Notes under the pieces: model-generated
The model's input: the letters and a program-made list of their open reading frames with translations, nothing else
Databases searched by the model: none
What the model was told of the DNA's origin: nothing
DNA from: BPJU01 sp964425225
Lineage (GTDB): Bacteria > Planctomycetota > Planctomycetia > Pirellulales > Pirellulaceae
Direction: 5' to 3'
NCBI GenBank assembly: GCA_964425225.1
Contig: CAYRMD010000009.1
Span: 21,575-85,574 of the forward strand
Length of the DNA stretch: 64,000 bases
Part shown: in pieces, positions 25,641 to 35,474 of the stretch
Position numbering within the stretch: the stretch's first letter is position 1
Layout of the letters: each line of letters starts with the position of its first letter
Translations under genes and position numbers: made by a program

Positions 25641-27197
25641 ATGGTATTGGACGGCGTCAAGAAGATGATGTCGGGTCAAACGCCGGAGTCCGGTCCGCAG
25701 GTCGAGTCGGATGTGTTGCCGCCACACGTGGTTTCGCCTGCGGTGCGCCGCCAATTACAGCAATGCTACGACCATGCATGCAAATTGCTGGAACAGGATA
25801 AACCGGACCGAGACTATGCGCACACGTTGCTATTGCAGTGTGTCGTAGCCGATCCGGGCAATTTGGTTTACGTCGAAGCTTTTCTCAAGAATCTCCAGGA
25901 AAAATACGGCAATAATCGTCGCGGAGCTTGGTCGCTCTTCGGTGGCGGAGGTCGAAACCGTAGCGAGTTCAAGAGGGCGGTTGCAAAGGGTAGCTGGTCC
26001 GAGGTTCTGAAACTTGGCCCCGAACTGCTGTATAGCAATCCATGGGATGTTGGAGTCCTGCGAGGCATGGCGCAGGCATGTGCTGCGTATCACTACAACG
26101 AGGTGGAACTTCGATACTTGAAGAACGCCTTGGATGCCAACCCCAAGGACATCGAGGTGAATCGCCACTGTGCCCAATCCCTGGCGCGCATGGGCCAATT
26201 CGGCCAGGCGATCGCGTGCTGGCATCGTATTGAAGAATTACGCCCGCATGATCAAGAAGCCAAACGTATGATTGCCGAGCTAACTGTCGAGCGGGCTCGG
26301 CCGCAAATAAGTGGAGCCACAGCGGCGCGCCGCTCGGCTACTCGCTCGCACGAAGCCGCTCCGAGCGCAGCCGGCAAAGCGGCAGTCTCCGCACCCGAGG
26401 TCAGTTCTGCCGAGCCGACCGATGGTGCAGCTGCCGAACGGGCGCCTGATGGTACAAGTGGCCGCCGCAGCGTGGAATTATCTCCTATCCAACGGCTGGA
26501 AAAGGCAATTCATGACGAACCCGAAATTTTAGAGAACTACTTCGAGCTGATCGACCTGTACGTGGAAAGCCAGCGATTCACGGATGCCGAACGGGTTTGG
26601 CAACGCGTCCACCAAATTGCCCCCACTGCGTTGGAAGTGATTGCCAAAGGTGAAGAGCTGCTGTTGGCTGTCGCCGAGCATCAGTTGGCCGTGGCCAAAA
26701 AGCAAGCCGCTGCGCAACGTACGCCCCAAGCCGAAGAATTAGTGGCACGGTGTGAAGAGGAGCTGCTACGACGGCAGTTGACCGTATGGGACGCGCGGTG
26801 CCAGCGATTTCCCGAGGACCATCAACTGAAACTTGAGCTAGCCGCGATTCTGAAGCGTGCCGGTAACTTTCAAGCGGCTGCCGAACGATTGCACGAAGCA
26901 CGCCGCGATCCGAACTTGGCGGCTCGAGCAACGTTGGAGCTGGGCGAGTGCTACCAGCATTTGCGACAATATGTAAAGGCCTTGCATTGTTATCAACGGG
27001 CTGCTGAAAAAGCCGTGGAACAGCCCGGACAAGTTGCCATACAAAAAACCAGCCTCTATCGTGCCGGGGTCCTGGCCGCGGCCATGAAGGAACACGCAAT
27101 TGCCGAGCGGTGTCTTGAGCAACTCGTTGCCATCGATCCAAACTTTAAGGATGCTAAATCCCGTCTAGACAAGCTTCGTGAAATTAGTGATAAATAG
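25641..27197 (+). CDS. Tetratricopeptide repeat protein
   Basis: A protein of about 518 residues made mostly of helical repeats. TPR-like pairs are seen around LEQDKPDRDYAHTLLLQCVV, VLRGMAQACAAYHYNEVELR, HCAQSLARMGQFGQAIACWH and, near the C terminus, LELGECYQHLRQYVKALHCY and ERCLEQLVAIDPNFKDAK. A low-complexity Ala/Ser/Pro linker (roughly 225-285 of this product) separates two TPR blocks. It probably acts as a scaffold for protein contacts; the partner is unknown. The start is uncertain: the frame is open from 25461, with ATGs at 25521 and 25641, and none has a clear ribosome site. rpsT follows 100 bases later. Confidence 0.85.
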   Translation: MVLDGVKKMMSGQTPESGPQVESDVLPPHVVSPAVRRQLQQCYDHACKLLEQDKPDRDYAHTLLLQCVVADPGNLVYVEAFLKNLQEKYGNNRRGAWSLFGGGGRNRSEFKRAVAKGSWSEVLKLGPELLYSNPWDVGVLRGMAQACAAYHYNEVELRYLKNALDANPKDIEVNRHCAQSLARMGQFGQAIACWHRIEELRPHDQEAKRMIAELTVERARPQISGATAARRSATRSHEAAPSAAGKAAVSAPEVSSAEPTDGAAAERAPDGTSGRRSVELSPIQRLEKAIHDEPEILENYFELIDLYVESQRFTDAERVWQRVHQIAPTALEVIAKGEELLLAVAEHQLAVAKKQAAAQRTPQAEELVARCEEELLRRQLTVWDARCQRFPEDHQLKLELAAILKRAGNFQAAAERLHEARRDPNLAARATLELGECYQHLRQYVKALHCYQRAAEKAVEQPGQVAIQKTSLYRAGVLAAAMKEHAIAERCLEQLVAIDPNFKDAKSRLDKLREISDK

Positions 27198-27297
27198 GAT
27201 TCCCACTCGGATGGGGTACGAAGAACAGGTAGTGAGATAATTTTCCTCCGCGACACGTAACCCAGCGTCAAGATCGTTTTAGGGACTAAGTACACGT

Positions 27298-27597
27298 ATG
27301 CCCACAACACGAAGTGCAAAAAAGCGACTCCGTCAAAACATCAAGCGACGGTTGCATAACCGTGCCATCAAATCTGGAATCAAGACCTATGCTAAACGGG
27401 TTCTCCAGGCACTCGCAGCGAAGGACATTGCTAAGGCCGAAACGGAGTACCGGGAGTTTGCCAGTCGTATCGATCGCGCGGCCACCCACCGAGTCCTGCA
27501 CCCAAACGCCGCGGCGCGTCGCAAGTCGCGACTGCAAGCCAAAATCAAAGCAGTTAAGCAAACACTTAACTCCTCTGCTGCCACTCCGTCGGCTTAA
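27298..27597 (+). CDS. rpsT: 30S ribosomal protein S20
   Basis: A 99-residue, strongly basic protein with the S20 N terminus (MPTTRSAKKRLRQNIKRRLHN) and the AATHRVLHPNAAARRKSRL block typical of this family. It binds 16S rRNA early in small-subunit assembly. The C-terminal tail SSAATPSA is a short extension. The ribosome binding site is weak (AGGGA at a long spacing), as is common for S20 genes. Confidence 0.96.
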   Translation: MPTTRSAKKRLRQNIKRRLHNRAIKSGIKTYAKRVLQALAAKDIAKAETEYREFASRIDRAATHRVLHPNAAARRKSRLQAKIKAVKQTLNSSAATPSA

Positions 27598-27689
27598 GGT
27601 GGGGATGGCACGTAATGAGCGTAGATGTCCGGTACATGCGACAATCGTGTGTAGACCGGTAGGAAGTAGAACGCAACCCTTTCTTGCAG

Positions 27690-27755
27690 AGTCCCGACCG
27701 TAAAAGAGCAGCGGGAATGGTTTAACGCAAAGGCGCGAAGGCGTAGAGTCGCTAA
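27690..27755 (+). repeat. Degenerate hairpin element plus period-8 microsatellite
   Basis: GTCCCGACCGTAAAAGAGCAGC, a diverged copy of the GC-rich element, is followed by TTTAACGCAAAGGCGCGAAG, a microsatellite of the CGCAAAGG type. The order, hairpin element then TTTAACGCA, matches the copies at the right edge of the window. Confidence 0.65.
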
Positions 27756-27815
27756 GAAAAGAACACAGCGAGAGTGATCACCTAATGTGCATCGGCGTCT
27801 TTGCAGTCTTGCCAC

Positions 27816-27840
27816 AGAGCCGCGACCGTAAGGGAGCGGC
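27816..27840 (+). repeat. GC-rich hairpin repeat element
   Basis: AGAGCCGCGACCGTAAGGGA followed by GCGGC; GCCGC and GCGGC are complementary. It is followed by TTCAACGCAACGACGCAA, a microsatellite remnant. It lies in the rpsT-recA gap (27598-27948), which holds no gene. Confidence 0.75.
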
Positions 27841-27948
27841 AAAAATAGTTCAACGCAACGACGCAACAGGCAGCGAGGCCAAACAAGGAGCTCGATGGTG
27901 CACAGGCACTCGTTCGTCGTAGCGGCGCGAACTACATTACTTTCTCGC

Positions 27949-29070
27949 TTAACTGTCGACCGGTATGGATTCGTCGACAGCAGTAGGTAAGGGGTTCTGA
28001 CCTGCTGCCACCAAAATCTCGTCGCGAATCTTAGCGGTCACTTCGGGATGCTCGATGAGAAACTGCCTGGCCTTTTCTTTTCCCTGACCTAAATAGACAT
28101 CGCCGTACTTGAACCATGCACCGCTTCGTTGCAAGACGCGATAGGCGATGCCCAGATCCAATACATCGCCTTCGTAACTAATACCACTGGAGTGCATCAT
28201 ATCGAATTCGGCAACGCGGAACGGCGGTGCTACTTTATTCTTGACGATTTTAGCACGGACGCGTTGGCCCACGATCTGATCGCCATCTTTCAGTTGGCCG
28301 ATACGGCGAACGTCGATGCGACAGGAGGCATAGAACTTCAGGGCTCGTCCACCAGGAGTCGTTTCGGGGTTGCCGAACATCACTCCTACTTTCTCGCGGA
28401 TTTGATTGATGAAGATCACCGCAGTTCGCGTGCGGGCAATCGCACCGGTCAGCTTTCGCATTGCCTGGCTCATCAACCGAGCTTGCAAGCCGACATGCGA
28501 GTCGCCAATTTCCCCTTCGAGTTCTTGTTTGGGCACAAGGGCCGCCACTGAATCGATGATGACGACGTCTACGGCGTTGGACTTCACCAGCATCTCGGTA
28601 ATCTGCATCGCCTCTTCGCCACTGCCGGGCTGGCTGACCAAAAGCGTGTCCAACTGTACTCCGATTTTGCGAGCCCACGTCGGGTCGAACGCATGTTCGG
28701 CATCGATCATCGCGGCCACGCCACCGAGTTTCTGGGCTTGGGCGGCCACATGCAAAGCCAGCGTCGTTTTACCGCTGGATTCTGGACCAAAAATCTCGAT
28801 AATCCTTCCCCGCGGAATACCTCGACCTCCCAAAGCAATGTCCAAAGCAAGGCTTCCGGTGGAAATCCCTTCAATCGGCGCGATCTGTTCGGCGCCTAGC
28901 GGCATAATGGCCCCTTCGCCGAACTGCTTTTCGATCTGGGCTAGTGCCTGAGCCAACGCGGCCTGTCGTTCCTTGCTCAAGCCCCCTTCCTCCAGCGTCG
29001 ATGGCGTTTTTCCATCTTTCGCCGGTGCCGTCTTGCCGGCTTTCTTTCCTGTTGCAGCCTGCCTACTCAT
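27949..29070 (-). CDS. recA: RecA recombinase
   Basis: A 373-residue RecA, the strand-exchange ATPase that also triggers SOS cleavage of LexA. Seen: Walker A GPESSGKT (95-102), the block VIIDSVAALVPKQELEGEIG, the L2 region FINQIREKVGVMFGNPETTPG, and KFYASCRIDVRR. A Lys/Ala/Thr-rich N-terminal tail of about 30 residues precedes the core. The ATG at 29070 has GGGAG six bases ahead and is preferred to an upstream frame start at 29124. No LexA-type operator was recognised. It stands alone between two repeat-bearing intergenic regions. Confidence 0.97.
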   Translation of the reverse strand: MSRQAATGKKAGKTAPAKDGKTPSTLEEGGLSKERQAALAQALAQIEKQFGEGAIMPLGAEQIAPIEGISTGSLALDIALGGRGIPRGRIIEIFGPESSGKTTLALHVAAQAQKLGGVAAMIDAEHAFDPTWARKIGVQLDTLLVSQPGSGEEAMQITEMLVKSNAVDVVIIDSVAALVPKQELEGEIGDSHVGLQARLMSQAMRKLTGAIARTRTAVIFINQIREKVGVMFGNPETTPGGRALKFYASCRIDVRRIGQLKDGDQIVGQRVRAKIVKNKVAPPFRVAEFDMMHSSGISYEGDVLDLGIAYRVLQRSGAWFKYGDVYLGQGKEKARQFLIEHPEVTAKIRDEILVAAGQNPLPTAVDESIPVDS

Positions 29071-29876
29071 CGCGAACTCCCTTTCTGTTAAATAAACCTT
29101 GCCCTGTTGTCGCGCCACTTCCATCCATTGTTGCGCTACTGGCCCTTAAAGGGGCAAGCTGCCATTGGATGAAAAAAAGCGACGCACACATCATGTACAA
29201 CAGTATACTTTATCGAGCTGTCGTTCACAGGGCAATAGGCCGGCGGCGGCCATGGCGCCCCGGGAATGAACCCGATACCGCTCAAGCGACGTGCAGAACA
29301 GCTCGTTGACCATTTTACTTTGGCTCGACTTTTGCCGTTGAAAAGAGAAATGCTTTAACGCAAGGGAGCAAAGAGTAGAGGCGCAAGGGTACGGAGTATA
29401 GAAAGCGGAACGCGGTGCGTGCGCTTGTGCCGCCTTTCGTTTTCGTAAAGCTTTTCGGGCGACTTTTCGCGTTTTCCGGGCAAAAGGCCCGCCCTCGGCC
29501 ACCGTTTCACGCAACAGAAGTTGAGCTATTCTCTCAGCGGTTCGACTCGCCATCTGCGGCCGTACGCGTGCCGTTTCGAAGCAATGGCGTCGGTCTTCCC
29601 GGAATAAGTAAAATGCCGGGGAAAGTCCACTGTATGGAACACATCGCCGCAACGAGACACGAGCTGTAGCAGTTCATCTAGCTCTTTCTTCGGCTCCCTG
29701 TTGCACCTTTGCGCCTTTGCGTTACATGTGTTCCGTACTGAACAGCTAAACCCAAGCGCACGTTCTACTTCAGAAGCCGGCTGCGGTCTTGTGGCGCGCC
29801 AGTAAGCGAATTCTCGACACCATATCCATATCGCCCAGGGGTTGTCCACCGGAGTCACGTCGCCAAACTGTGGGAG
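29071..29876. other. Intergenic region with two microsatellite fragments
   Basis: An 806 bp region without a convincing gene. Forward fragments of the repeat family (TTTAACGCAAGGGAGCAAAG) lie at 29356-29392 and a reverse fragment (ACCTTTGCGCCTTTGCGTTA) at about 29705-29724. A basic frame on the minus strand between them is considered doubtful. The region should also contain the recA promoter at its left end. Confidence 0.55.
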
Positions 29877-30446
29877 TTAGCCTTTCAATTCGGCTCGTCC
29901 CAAGGCCTCATACCGTGGACCTTGGCGCGATAATTGGCTGGAAAACACGACGACTTCCCACACATCAAACGCCACGTGGCCTCGTTGCTGTTCGGTACGT
30001 TCGATCAGGTGCCGAAGATTCTCGGGTATGCTACGGCTCTGTTGCAGGCGGCCGAGGGTCACGTGAGGTTCGAAACGGCGTGCTTCTCCTCGAAAGCCCA
30101 AAGGGCGCAATGCTCGTTCAACGGTTTGCTGCAGGGCTACCAATTCGTCATATCCCTCGTGGATACCCATCCACAGAACGCGAGGTCGTTCCCAATCCGG
30201 AAAAGCACCCAAATCGGAGCACGTTACGTCAAAGGTAGCAAGCGGTGCGACAGCTCGAGCCAGGGCCAAACAGATATGAGGCACTTGGGTTTCAGGAACC
30301 TGTCCCAAGAATTGGAGGGTCACATGCAGTTGATTTGGGTCAACCCACCGTGCCTGAATGGCATTCTGTTCCAGCAGCCGAATCCACTCGGCTGCTCGGC
30401 GGCGCACTTCGGGCGAAACTTCTACGGCAACAAACGTGCGGAGCAT
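29877..30446 (-). CDS. thpR: RNA 2',3'-cyclic phosphodiesterase (2H family, ThpR/LigT)
   Basis: A 189-residue 2H phosphoesterase. Both catalytic HxT motifs are present: HVTLQFLG (about 41-48) and HVTLGRL (about 128-134). The family opens RNA 2',3'-cyclic phosphates, and was once called 2'-5' RNA ligase. It begins MLRTFVAVEVSPEV, the usual RxFxAxxL-like start. It lies 58 bases after a PfkB kinase and is probably the last gene of the gltX-glnS-pfkB-thpR run. Confidence 0.92.
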   Translation of the reverse strand: MLRTFVAVEVSPEVRRRAAEWIRLLEQNAIQARWVDPNQLHVTLQFLGQVPETQVPHICLALARAVAPLATFDVTCSDLGAFPDWERPRVLWMGIHEGYDELVALQQTVERALRPLGFRGEARRFEPHVTLGRLQQSRSIPENLRHLIERTEQQRGHVAFDVWEVVVFSSQLSRQGPRYEALGRAELKG

Positions 30447-30504
30447 ACGTGTATCTCTCGATCAGCGCAAAGCCTATCACGATGTTTGCGTTGTGGTTCA
30501 GTTC

Positions 30505-31410
30505 CTAGATCTCCAGCATACTGCGAAACGATTCGAATCGTTTTTCGATAGCACTGCGGTCGATTTGGCGGAGGCGATCCAGGCTGAAATCTTCGACGAC
30601 GAAGCTGGCGACAAGCGTTCCATACGCTAAGGCGCGTTTGAAATCTCGTGCGTCCCACCGTTGGCAGGACGCTAGATAGCCGAGCATACCGCCGGCAAAA
30701 CAGTCTCCGGCTCCTGTCGGGTCGATGACGCGCGGGGTGGGAAACGCCGGCAGAGCCACTGTCTCGCGCTCGGAAAAATACAACGCGCCGTGTTCACCTT
30801 TTTTGATAACCACAAAGCGTGGTCCCATAGCCTGTATTGCCTTGCCCGCCAATAACAAATTCTCTTCCTGTGAAAGCAGTTTTGCTTCACTTTCGTTCAG
30901 TACCACGCCATCGATACGGTGCAGTAATTCGCGGAGTGCATCTGTTTCTTCACGGATCCACAAATCCATCGTGTCGGCCACGACGAGCCTAGGCTGTTGC
31001 AGTTGCTCGAGCACCGACAACTGCATGCGCGGCGAACCGTTGGCCAAGAAGGCGATGCGACAACGACGTTGAACATCCGATAATTGTGGTCGGAAATCTC
31101 GCAGCACGTTTAGATGTACTTCCAACGTTTCCCGCTCGTTCATATTCGGCTTATACTTACCGCGCCAAGTGAAGGTCTTCGCGCCGGGGCAACGTTGGAT
31201 ACCCGAAAGATCGATCCCCTGTTGGTCAAGAATGTAATTGAACTCTTCGGGCCAATCTTCGCCCACGCCCCCTACCAGTGCTACACGGGTGAAAAAACTA
31301 GCGGCAAAGGCAAAATACACCGCTGACCCACCCATCACCCGCTCGCACGCCCCGTAAGGAGTTTGGACGCTGTCGAAGGCGATCGAGCCTACCACCAGGA
31401 CGTCTACCAT
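30505..31410 (-). CDS. PfkB-family carbohydrate or nucleoside kinase
   Basis: A 301-residue ribokinase-fold kinase. It begins MVDVLVVGSIAFDSV, has the GGSAVYFAFAASFF substrate-binding segment and the C-terminal signature DPTGAGDCFAGGMLGYLAS with the catalytic Asp in GAGD. The substrate cannot be read from the sequence; sugars and nucleosides are both possible. GGAG lies five bases before the ATG at 31410. It is 48 bases downstream of glnS and 58 upstream of thpR. Confidence 0.9.
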   Translation of the reverse strand: MVDVLVVGSIAFDSVQTPYGACERVMGGSAVYFAFAASFFTRVALVGGVGEDWPEEFNYILDQQGIDLSGIQRCPGAKTFTWRGKYKPNMNERETLEVHLNVLRDFRPQLSDVQRRCRIAFLANGSPRMQLSVLEQLQQPRLVVADTMDLWIREETDALRELLHRIDGVVLNESEAKLLSQEENLLLAGKAIQAMGPRFVVIKKGEHGALYFSERETVALPAFPTPRVIDPTGAGDCFAGGMLGYLASCQRWDARDFKRALAYGTLVASFVVEDFSLDRLRQIDRSAIEKRFESFRSMLEI

Positions 31411-31458
31411 GCGTACTCCTTCTGGGAACACCTCGCAAACCTTGGACGAGGTAGCACT

Positions 31459-33180
31459 CTATGCTGACTGTTTCTTTTCAATCTTGGCCCATGTATCGCG
31501 TAAGGTGACCGTACGATTGAACACCAGCCGGCCGGCGGTGGTGTCCGGATCGGGGCAAAAGTAGCCGAGCCGTTCGAACTGAAATCGATCCCCCGGGCGG
31601 GCTTGAGCCAAAGAGGGTTCCAGCTTCGCATCCGCAATAATCTCCAGCGAATGGGGATTCAAATTCGCTCGATACGTCTGGCCCGGGGCAACATCGTCTG
31701 GATCGGGCTTCAAAAACAGATGGTCGTACAGTCGAACTTCCGCCGAAACGGCATGAGGAATTGACACCCAGTGGATGATCCCCCGGACGCGCCGTCCGTC
31801 GGCAGGGTTTTGGTTCAGAGTCTGCGGGTCGTGGGTGCAATGCAATTCCACAACACGTCCCTGGGCGTCCTTGATCACATCGACACAGCGAATGCAGTAG
31901 GCATAGCGCAGGCGCACTTCAGCGCCGGGTGCCAACCGATAGTAGTTTTTAGGTGGGTTTTCACGAAAGTCATCGGACTCAATATACAAGTAGCGACTAA
32001 ATGGCACTGGCCGCACGCCGGCAGCAGGATCTTCCGGGTTGTTGTGCGCTTCGACCCATTCCACCGTGTCCTCTGGGTAGTCGACCAACACGACACGCAG
32101 CGGCCTTAGTACTGCCATGCGGCGAGGAGCGATGAGGTTTAAGTGCTCGCGTACCGCGTTTTCCAAGACCACCACGTCAATCGTGCTATTGAACTTGGCC
32201 ACTCCAATACGCTCGCAAAACCGCCGAATGGCTTCCGGAGTATAGCCGCGCCGTCGCAAGCCACAAAGGGTGGGCATACGGGGATCGTCCCAACCTCGGA
32301 CATGCCCCTCCCGTACCAGCTCTAATAACTTCCGCTTGCTCATTACCGTATAAGTAAGATTAAGCCTGGCAAATTCGATTTGTTGCGGATGATACAGGCC
32401 TAATTCATCGAGAAACCAATCATAAAGGGGACGATGATTCTCAAATTCCAAAGTACAGATCGAATGCGTAATTCCCTCGAAACTATCGCATTGACCGTGA
32501 GCCCAATCGTAGGTCGGATAGATACACCACTTGTTGCCCGTACGATGGTGGGGCACTCGTAAGATGCGATACATCACCGGGTCGCGGAGGTTAAGATTGG
32601 GGGAAGCCATGTCGATCTTGGCTCGCAACGTCCGGGACCCATCGGGAAACTCGCCGGCCCGCATCCTGCGAAATAGATCCAGATTCTCTTCTACCGATCG
32701 ATCTCGATACGGGCTGGGACGTCCAGGTTCGGTGAGGGTTCCCCGGTATTCGCGAATCTCGTCGGCTGACAAATCGCACACATACGCCTTGCCCTTGAGA
32801 ATCAACTGTATCGCCAGTTCATACAACTGCTCGAAATAATCCGAGGCGTAATAGAGCCGATCTTCCCAGTCAAACCCCAGCCATCGCACATCTTCCATGA
32901 TGGCTTCTACATACTCGACATCTTCTTTGGATGGGTTCGTATCATCGAAGCGCAGATTGCACTTGCCACCGTATTTCTGCGCCAAACCGAAATTCAAACA
33001 GATCGATTTTGCGTGGCCGATGTGCAAATATCCGTTCGGCTCCGGCGGAAACCGCGTGTGGACCCGCCCACCGAATCGGCCGGTGCGCAAATCGTTCTCG
33101 ATGATCTGTTCGATAAAATTCTGCCGTTGGGATGCTTCATTTCCCGAATCCGTTTGTGCCGTTTTTCCTTCGTGAGTCAT
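31459..33180 (-). CDS. glnS: Glutaminyl-tRNA synthetase
   Basis: A 573-residue class I synthetase that charges tRNA-Gln. Seen: HIGH motif in PPEPNGYLHIGHAKS, the VMSKRKL version of KMSKS, the GlnRS-specific GWDDPRMPTLCGLRRRGYTP, and a C-terminal beta-barrel anticodon domain ending in VTLRDTWAK. GGGAG nine bases before the ATG at 33180 supports this start over a TTG at 33210. It follows gltX by 42 bases. Direct charging of Gln does not exclude the GatCAB route; no gat genes are in the window. Confidence 0.96.
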   Translation of the reverse strand: MTHEGKTAQTDSGNEASQRQNFIEQIIENDLRTGRFGGRVHTRFPPEPNGYLHIGHAKSICLNFGLAQKYGGKCNLRFDDTNPSKEDVEYVEAIMEDVRWLGFDWEDRLYYASDYFEQLYELAIQLILKGKAYVCDLSADEIREYRGTLTEPGRPSPYRDRSVEENLDLFRRMRAGEFPDGSRTLRAKIDMASPNLNLRDPVMYRILRVPHHRTGNKWCIYPTYDWAHGQCDSFEGITHSICTLEFENHRPLYDWFLDELGLYHPQQIEFARLNLTYTVMSKRKLLELVREGHVRGWDDPRMPTLCGLRRRGYTPEAIRRFCERIGVAKFNSTIDVVVLENAVREHLNLIAPRRMAVLRPLRVVLVDYPEDTVEWVEAHNNPEDPAAGVRPVPFSRYLYIESDDFRENPPKNYYRLAPGAEVRLRYAYCIRCVDVIKDAQGRVVELHCTHDPQTLNQNPADGRRVRGIIHWVSIPHAVSAEVRLYDHLFLKPDPDDVAPGQTYRANLNPHSLEIIADAKLEPSLAQARPGDRFQFERLGYFCPDPDTTAGRLVFNRTVTLRDTWAKIEKKQSA

Positions 33181-33222
33181 CGGCTTATTCTCCCGAAAAC
33201 GCCTCGGCAAAGCGTTCTTAAC

Positions 33223-34848
33223 TTACTTCCCGCCCTGTTGATTTGGTTGCTGGACATCGGACTTTTCGTTGGAATGACTCATGGGCAGATATTGTTCGGC
33301 TACATGTAAGGCTCGTTCCAGACGAGCCAAGCAGGCAGAGCGTCCGAGGATTTCCAAGGTGTCGAACAGCCCGAGCCCAATGGTCTTGCCGGTAACCGCC
33401 ACGCGTAAAGGATGCACCACCTGCCGCAGGGACCAACCTTTCGTTTGCAGGCGATCGCGCAACGACTGCTCGAGCCTTGATGCCTCAAAAGGTTCCACCT
33501 CTGCTATCCACCGCCTTAACTCCGTCAAAATCTGAATAGCCTCGGCCGATGCCAGGTGCTTCTGCACGGCCGAAAGGTCGTAAGAGAGTTCATTATCGGC
33601 CAAGAAGAACTCCTCATAGTGCAACACATCGCCTGCCACTTTCAGCCGATCACCGATTGCATGCACCAAGCGCCGTAGGCGGTCGTTGGTTAGCCCACAG
33701 TCCGAGACAGTCCAGCCAGCTTGCTCAAGAAACGGAAGAACCAGCGATAGTTTCTGGTCGATAGACAGACGTTTCATGTAGCGCTCTTCGAACGCCAACA
33801 GCTTGGCAGGATCGAAGCTGGCTGGAGCACGATTGACGCGTGCCAGGTCGAAGCGCTGAATCATTTCCTGGCGCGTAAACTCCTCTGTCTTGTCATCCAA
33901 AGACCAACCGAGCAGTAACAGATAATTGAGTACCGCATCCGGTAAGAAGCCAACCGCGCGATAAAAGTCGACCAGTACCGGATTCTGCACAACCGGATCG
34001 CCGTCGCGGTGCAATTTTCGGAGAATCGTCTCCCCCAATTCATATAATTTTCGGAACTCGGGATGTTTCAAATACTTTTCCAAATGGCGCTTGCTCAACT
34101 TATTCTGGCTGGTTGGTTCCGCCACAAAGGGCAAATGCGCATAGGTCGGCAATGGATAGCCAAGAGATTGAGCAATAAAAATTTGTCGCGGCGTGTTCGA
34201 TAGGTGTTCGACCGCTCGAATCACATGCGTAATCCGGAAATCGAAATCGTCGACCACCGTCGCCAAATGATAAACAAAAGTCCCGTCGGAGCGCTGGATC
34301 ACATGGTCTGGCTCATTGGTCCACGGAACCTCGACCCCTCCCCGAATCACATCATGGAAACGGCACACTCCCGCACGGGGCATTTTTAGCCGTACCACGG
34401 GGCGTCGCCCCTCGGCCTCCCACCGGCGTGCTTGCTGGTCGGAGTCTGCCATCCAGCGCCGGCTATACAGGAAAGGCTCGTGGCGAGCTTGGGCTTCTTG
34501 GCGTTCTTGGTCATACTCTTCGGGCAATGCATAATCCCGGTATGCCGCCCCGCGTCGCAACAGTTCATCCACAGCCGCTTGATAGCGCTCGAATCGCTGG
34601 GACTGGAAATACGGCGCATGGGGTCCCCCGACGTCGGGCCCTTCATCCCAGTCGAGCCCCAACCAGCGTAAACTTTCCAAAATCGGCCTTAGCGCTTCCT
34701 CCACGTGCCGACTGCGATCGGTGTCGTCAATTCGTAATATGAACTGTCCGCCGTGTTGGCGAGCCAAAAGCCAGTTATAAAGAGCTGTCCGCACACCGCC
34801 TATGTGCAGATAACCAGTTGGACTAGGAGCAAATCGCGTGCGGACCAT
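33223..34848 (-). CDS. gltX: Glutamyl-tRNA synthetase
   Basis: A 541-residue class I synthetase. It begins MVRTRFAPSPTGYLHIGG, has RIDDTDRSR for substrate binding, and KLSKRH as its KMSKS motif. The alpha-helical C-terminal anticodon-binding part ends with a polar tail (NEKSDVQQPNQQGGK) longer than usual. It is the first gene of the leftward run gltX-glnS-pfkB-thpR. Having both GluRS and GlnRS side by side is consistent with separate charging of the two tRNAs. Confidence 0.95.
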   Translation of the reverse strand: MVRTRFAPSPTGYLHIGGVRTALYNWLLARQHGGQFILRIDDTDRSRHVEEALRPILESLRWLGLDWDEGPDVGGPHAPYFQSQRFERYQAAVDELLRRGAAYRDYALPEEYDQERQEAQARHEPFLYSRRWMADSDQQARRWEAEGRRPVVRLKMPRAGVCRFHDVIRGGVEVPWTNEPDHVIQRSDGTFVYHLATVVDDFDFRITHVIRAVEHLSNTPRQIFIAQSLGYPLPTYAHLPFVAEPTSQNKLSKRHLEKYLKHPEFRKLYELGETILRKLHRDGDPVVQNPVLVDFYRAVGFLPDAVLNYLLLLGWSLDDKTEEFTRQEMIQRFDLARVNRAPASFDPAKLLAFEERYMKRLSIDQKLSLVLPFLEQAGWTVSDCGLTNDRLRRLVHAIGDRLKVAGDVLHYEEFFLADNELSYDLSAVQKHLASAEAIQILTELRRWIAEVEPFEASRLEQSLRDRLQTKGWSLRQVVHPLRVAVTGKTIGLGLFDTLEILGRSACLARLERALHVAEQYLPMSHSNEKSDVQQPNQQGGK

Positions 34849-35474
34849 TCCTTACGCCTGATGGAAACAGCCTACTTGGAACCAGCGACCCTCCACGTCG
34901 CTTATGTCCCATCACCTTCTAGATTAAAAAGTATCGCTTCAGATTGTCCAAGGGGTCAATGGAAGGAAGACGCGTGAGTTCTTCCTGGTTAGGTCGGCGT
35001 GCTTGATCGTGAAGATCGCCTTTCGCTGCCTTCGCGGGCGGGCAACAAGCAAAGTAATCGAATGCGAAGGCGCAAAGGCGCAATATAAATGGAATAGGGC
35101 GTATGGCGTAGGAGCGTTTTGGCACGTGTATTGGAGGGCCGTTTTATGCCAGGCTAGTTTCGCGTCTGGGGGTAGCTAAGCGTCACGCGTCGCAAACGTC
35201 TTTCTTCGGCGCGCCACCGGGAACGGAAATGGCTGCGGGAAAAGCAAACCCGCGTCGAACCAGGCACGTACCCGATAGCATCATCATGTTGAGAGGTCGT
35301 GCCCGGTACGGAGCTCAGCCGGGCCGACCCGTTTTAAGAAACGTAGGAAGAAGCGTCGACTTCGTCTCGATTGGCTCAGCCCGAGCATGTAACCTAGATA
35401 AAATGGCACAAGTCGAGTTCACAAAAAACCTGTCCCGCGCTGCGTGGCTTTGCACAGTGCCTATGACTTGTACG
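34849..35474. other. Intergenic region with a microsatellite fragment
   Basis: A 626 bp region with no convincing gene. It contains GCGAAGGCGCAAAGGCGCAA at about 35064-35083, a member of the period-8 repeat family. The gltX promoter should lie near its left end. Confidence 0.55.

Noticed and set aside
29191..29652. A basic 153-residue frame on the minus strand between recA and thpR
   Set aside because: Part of it is the translated microsatellite repeat, the rest has no family resemblance, and no good start site is present.
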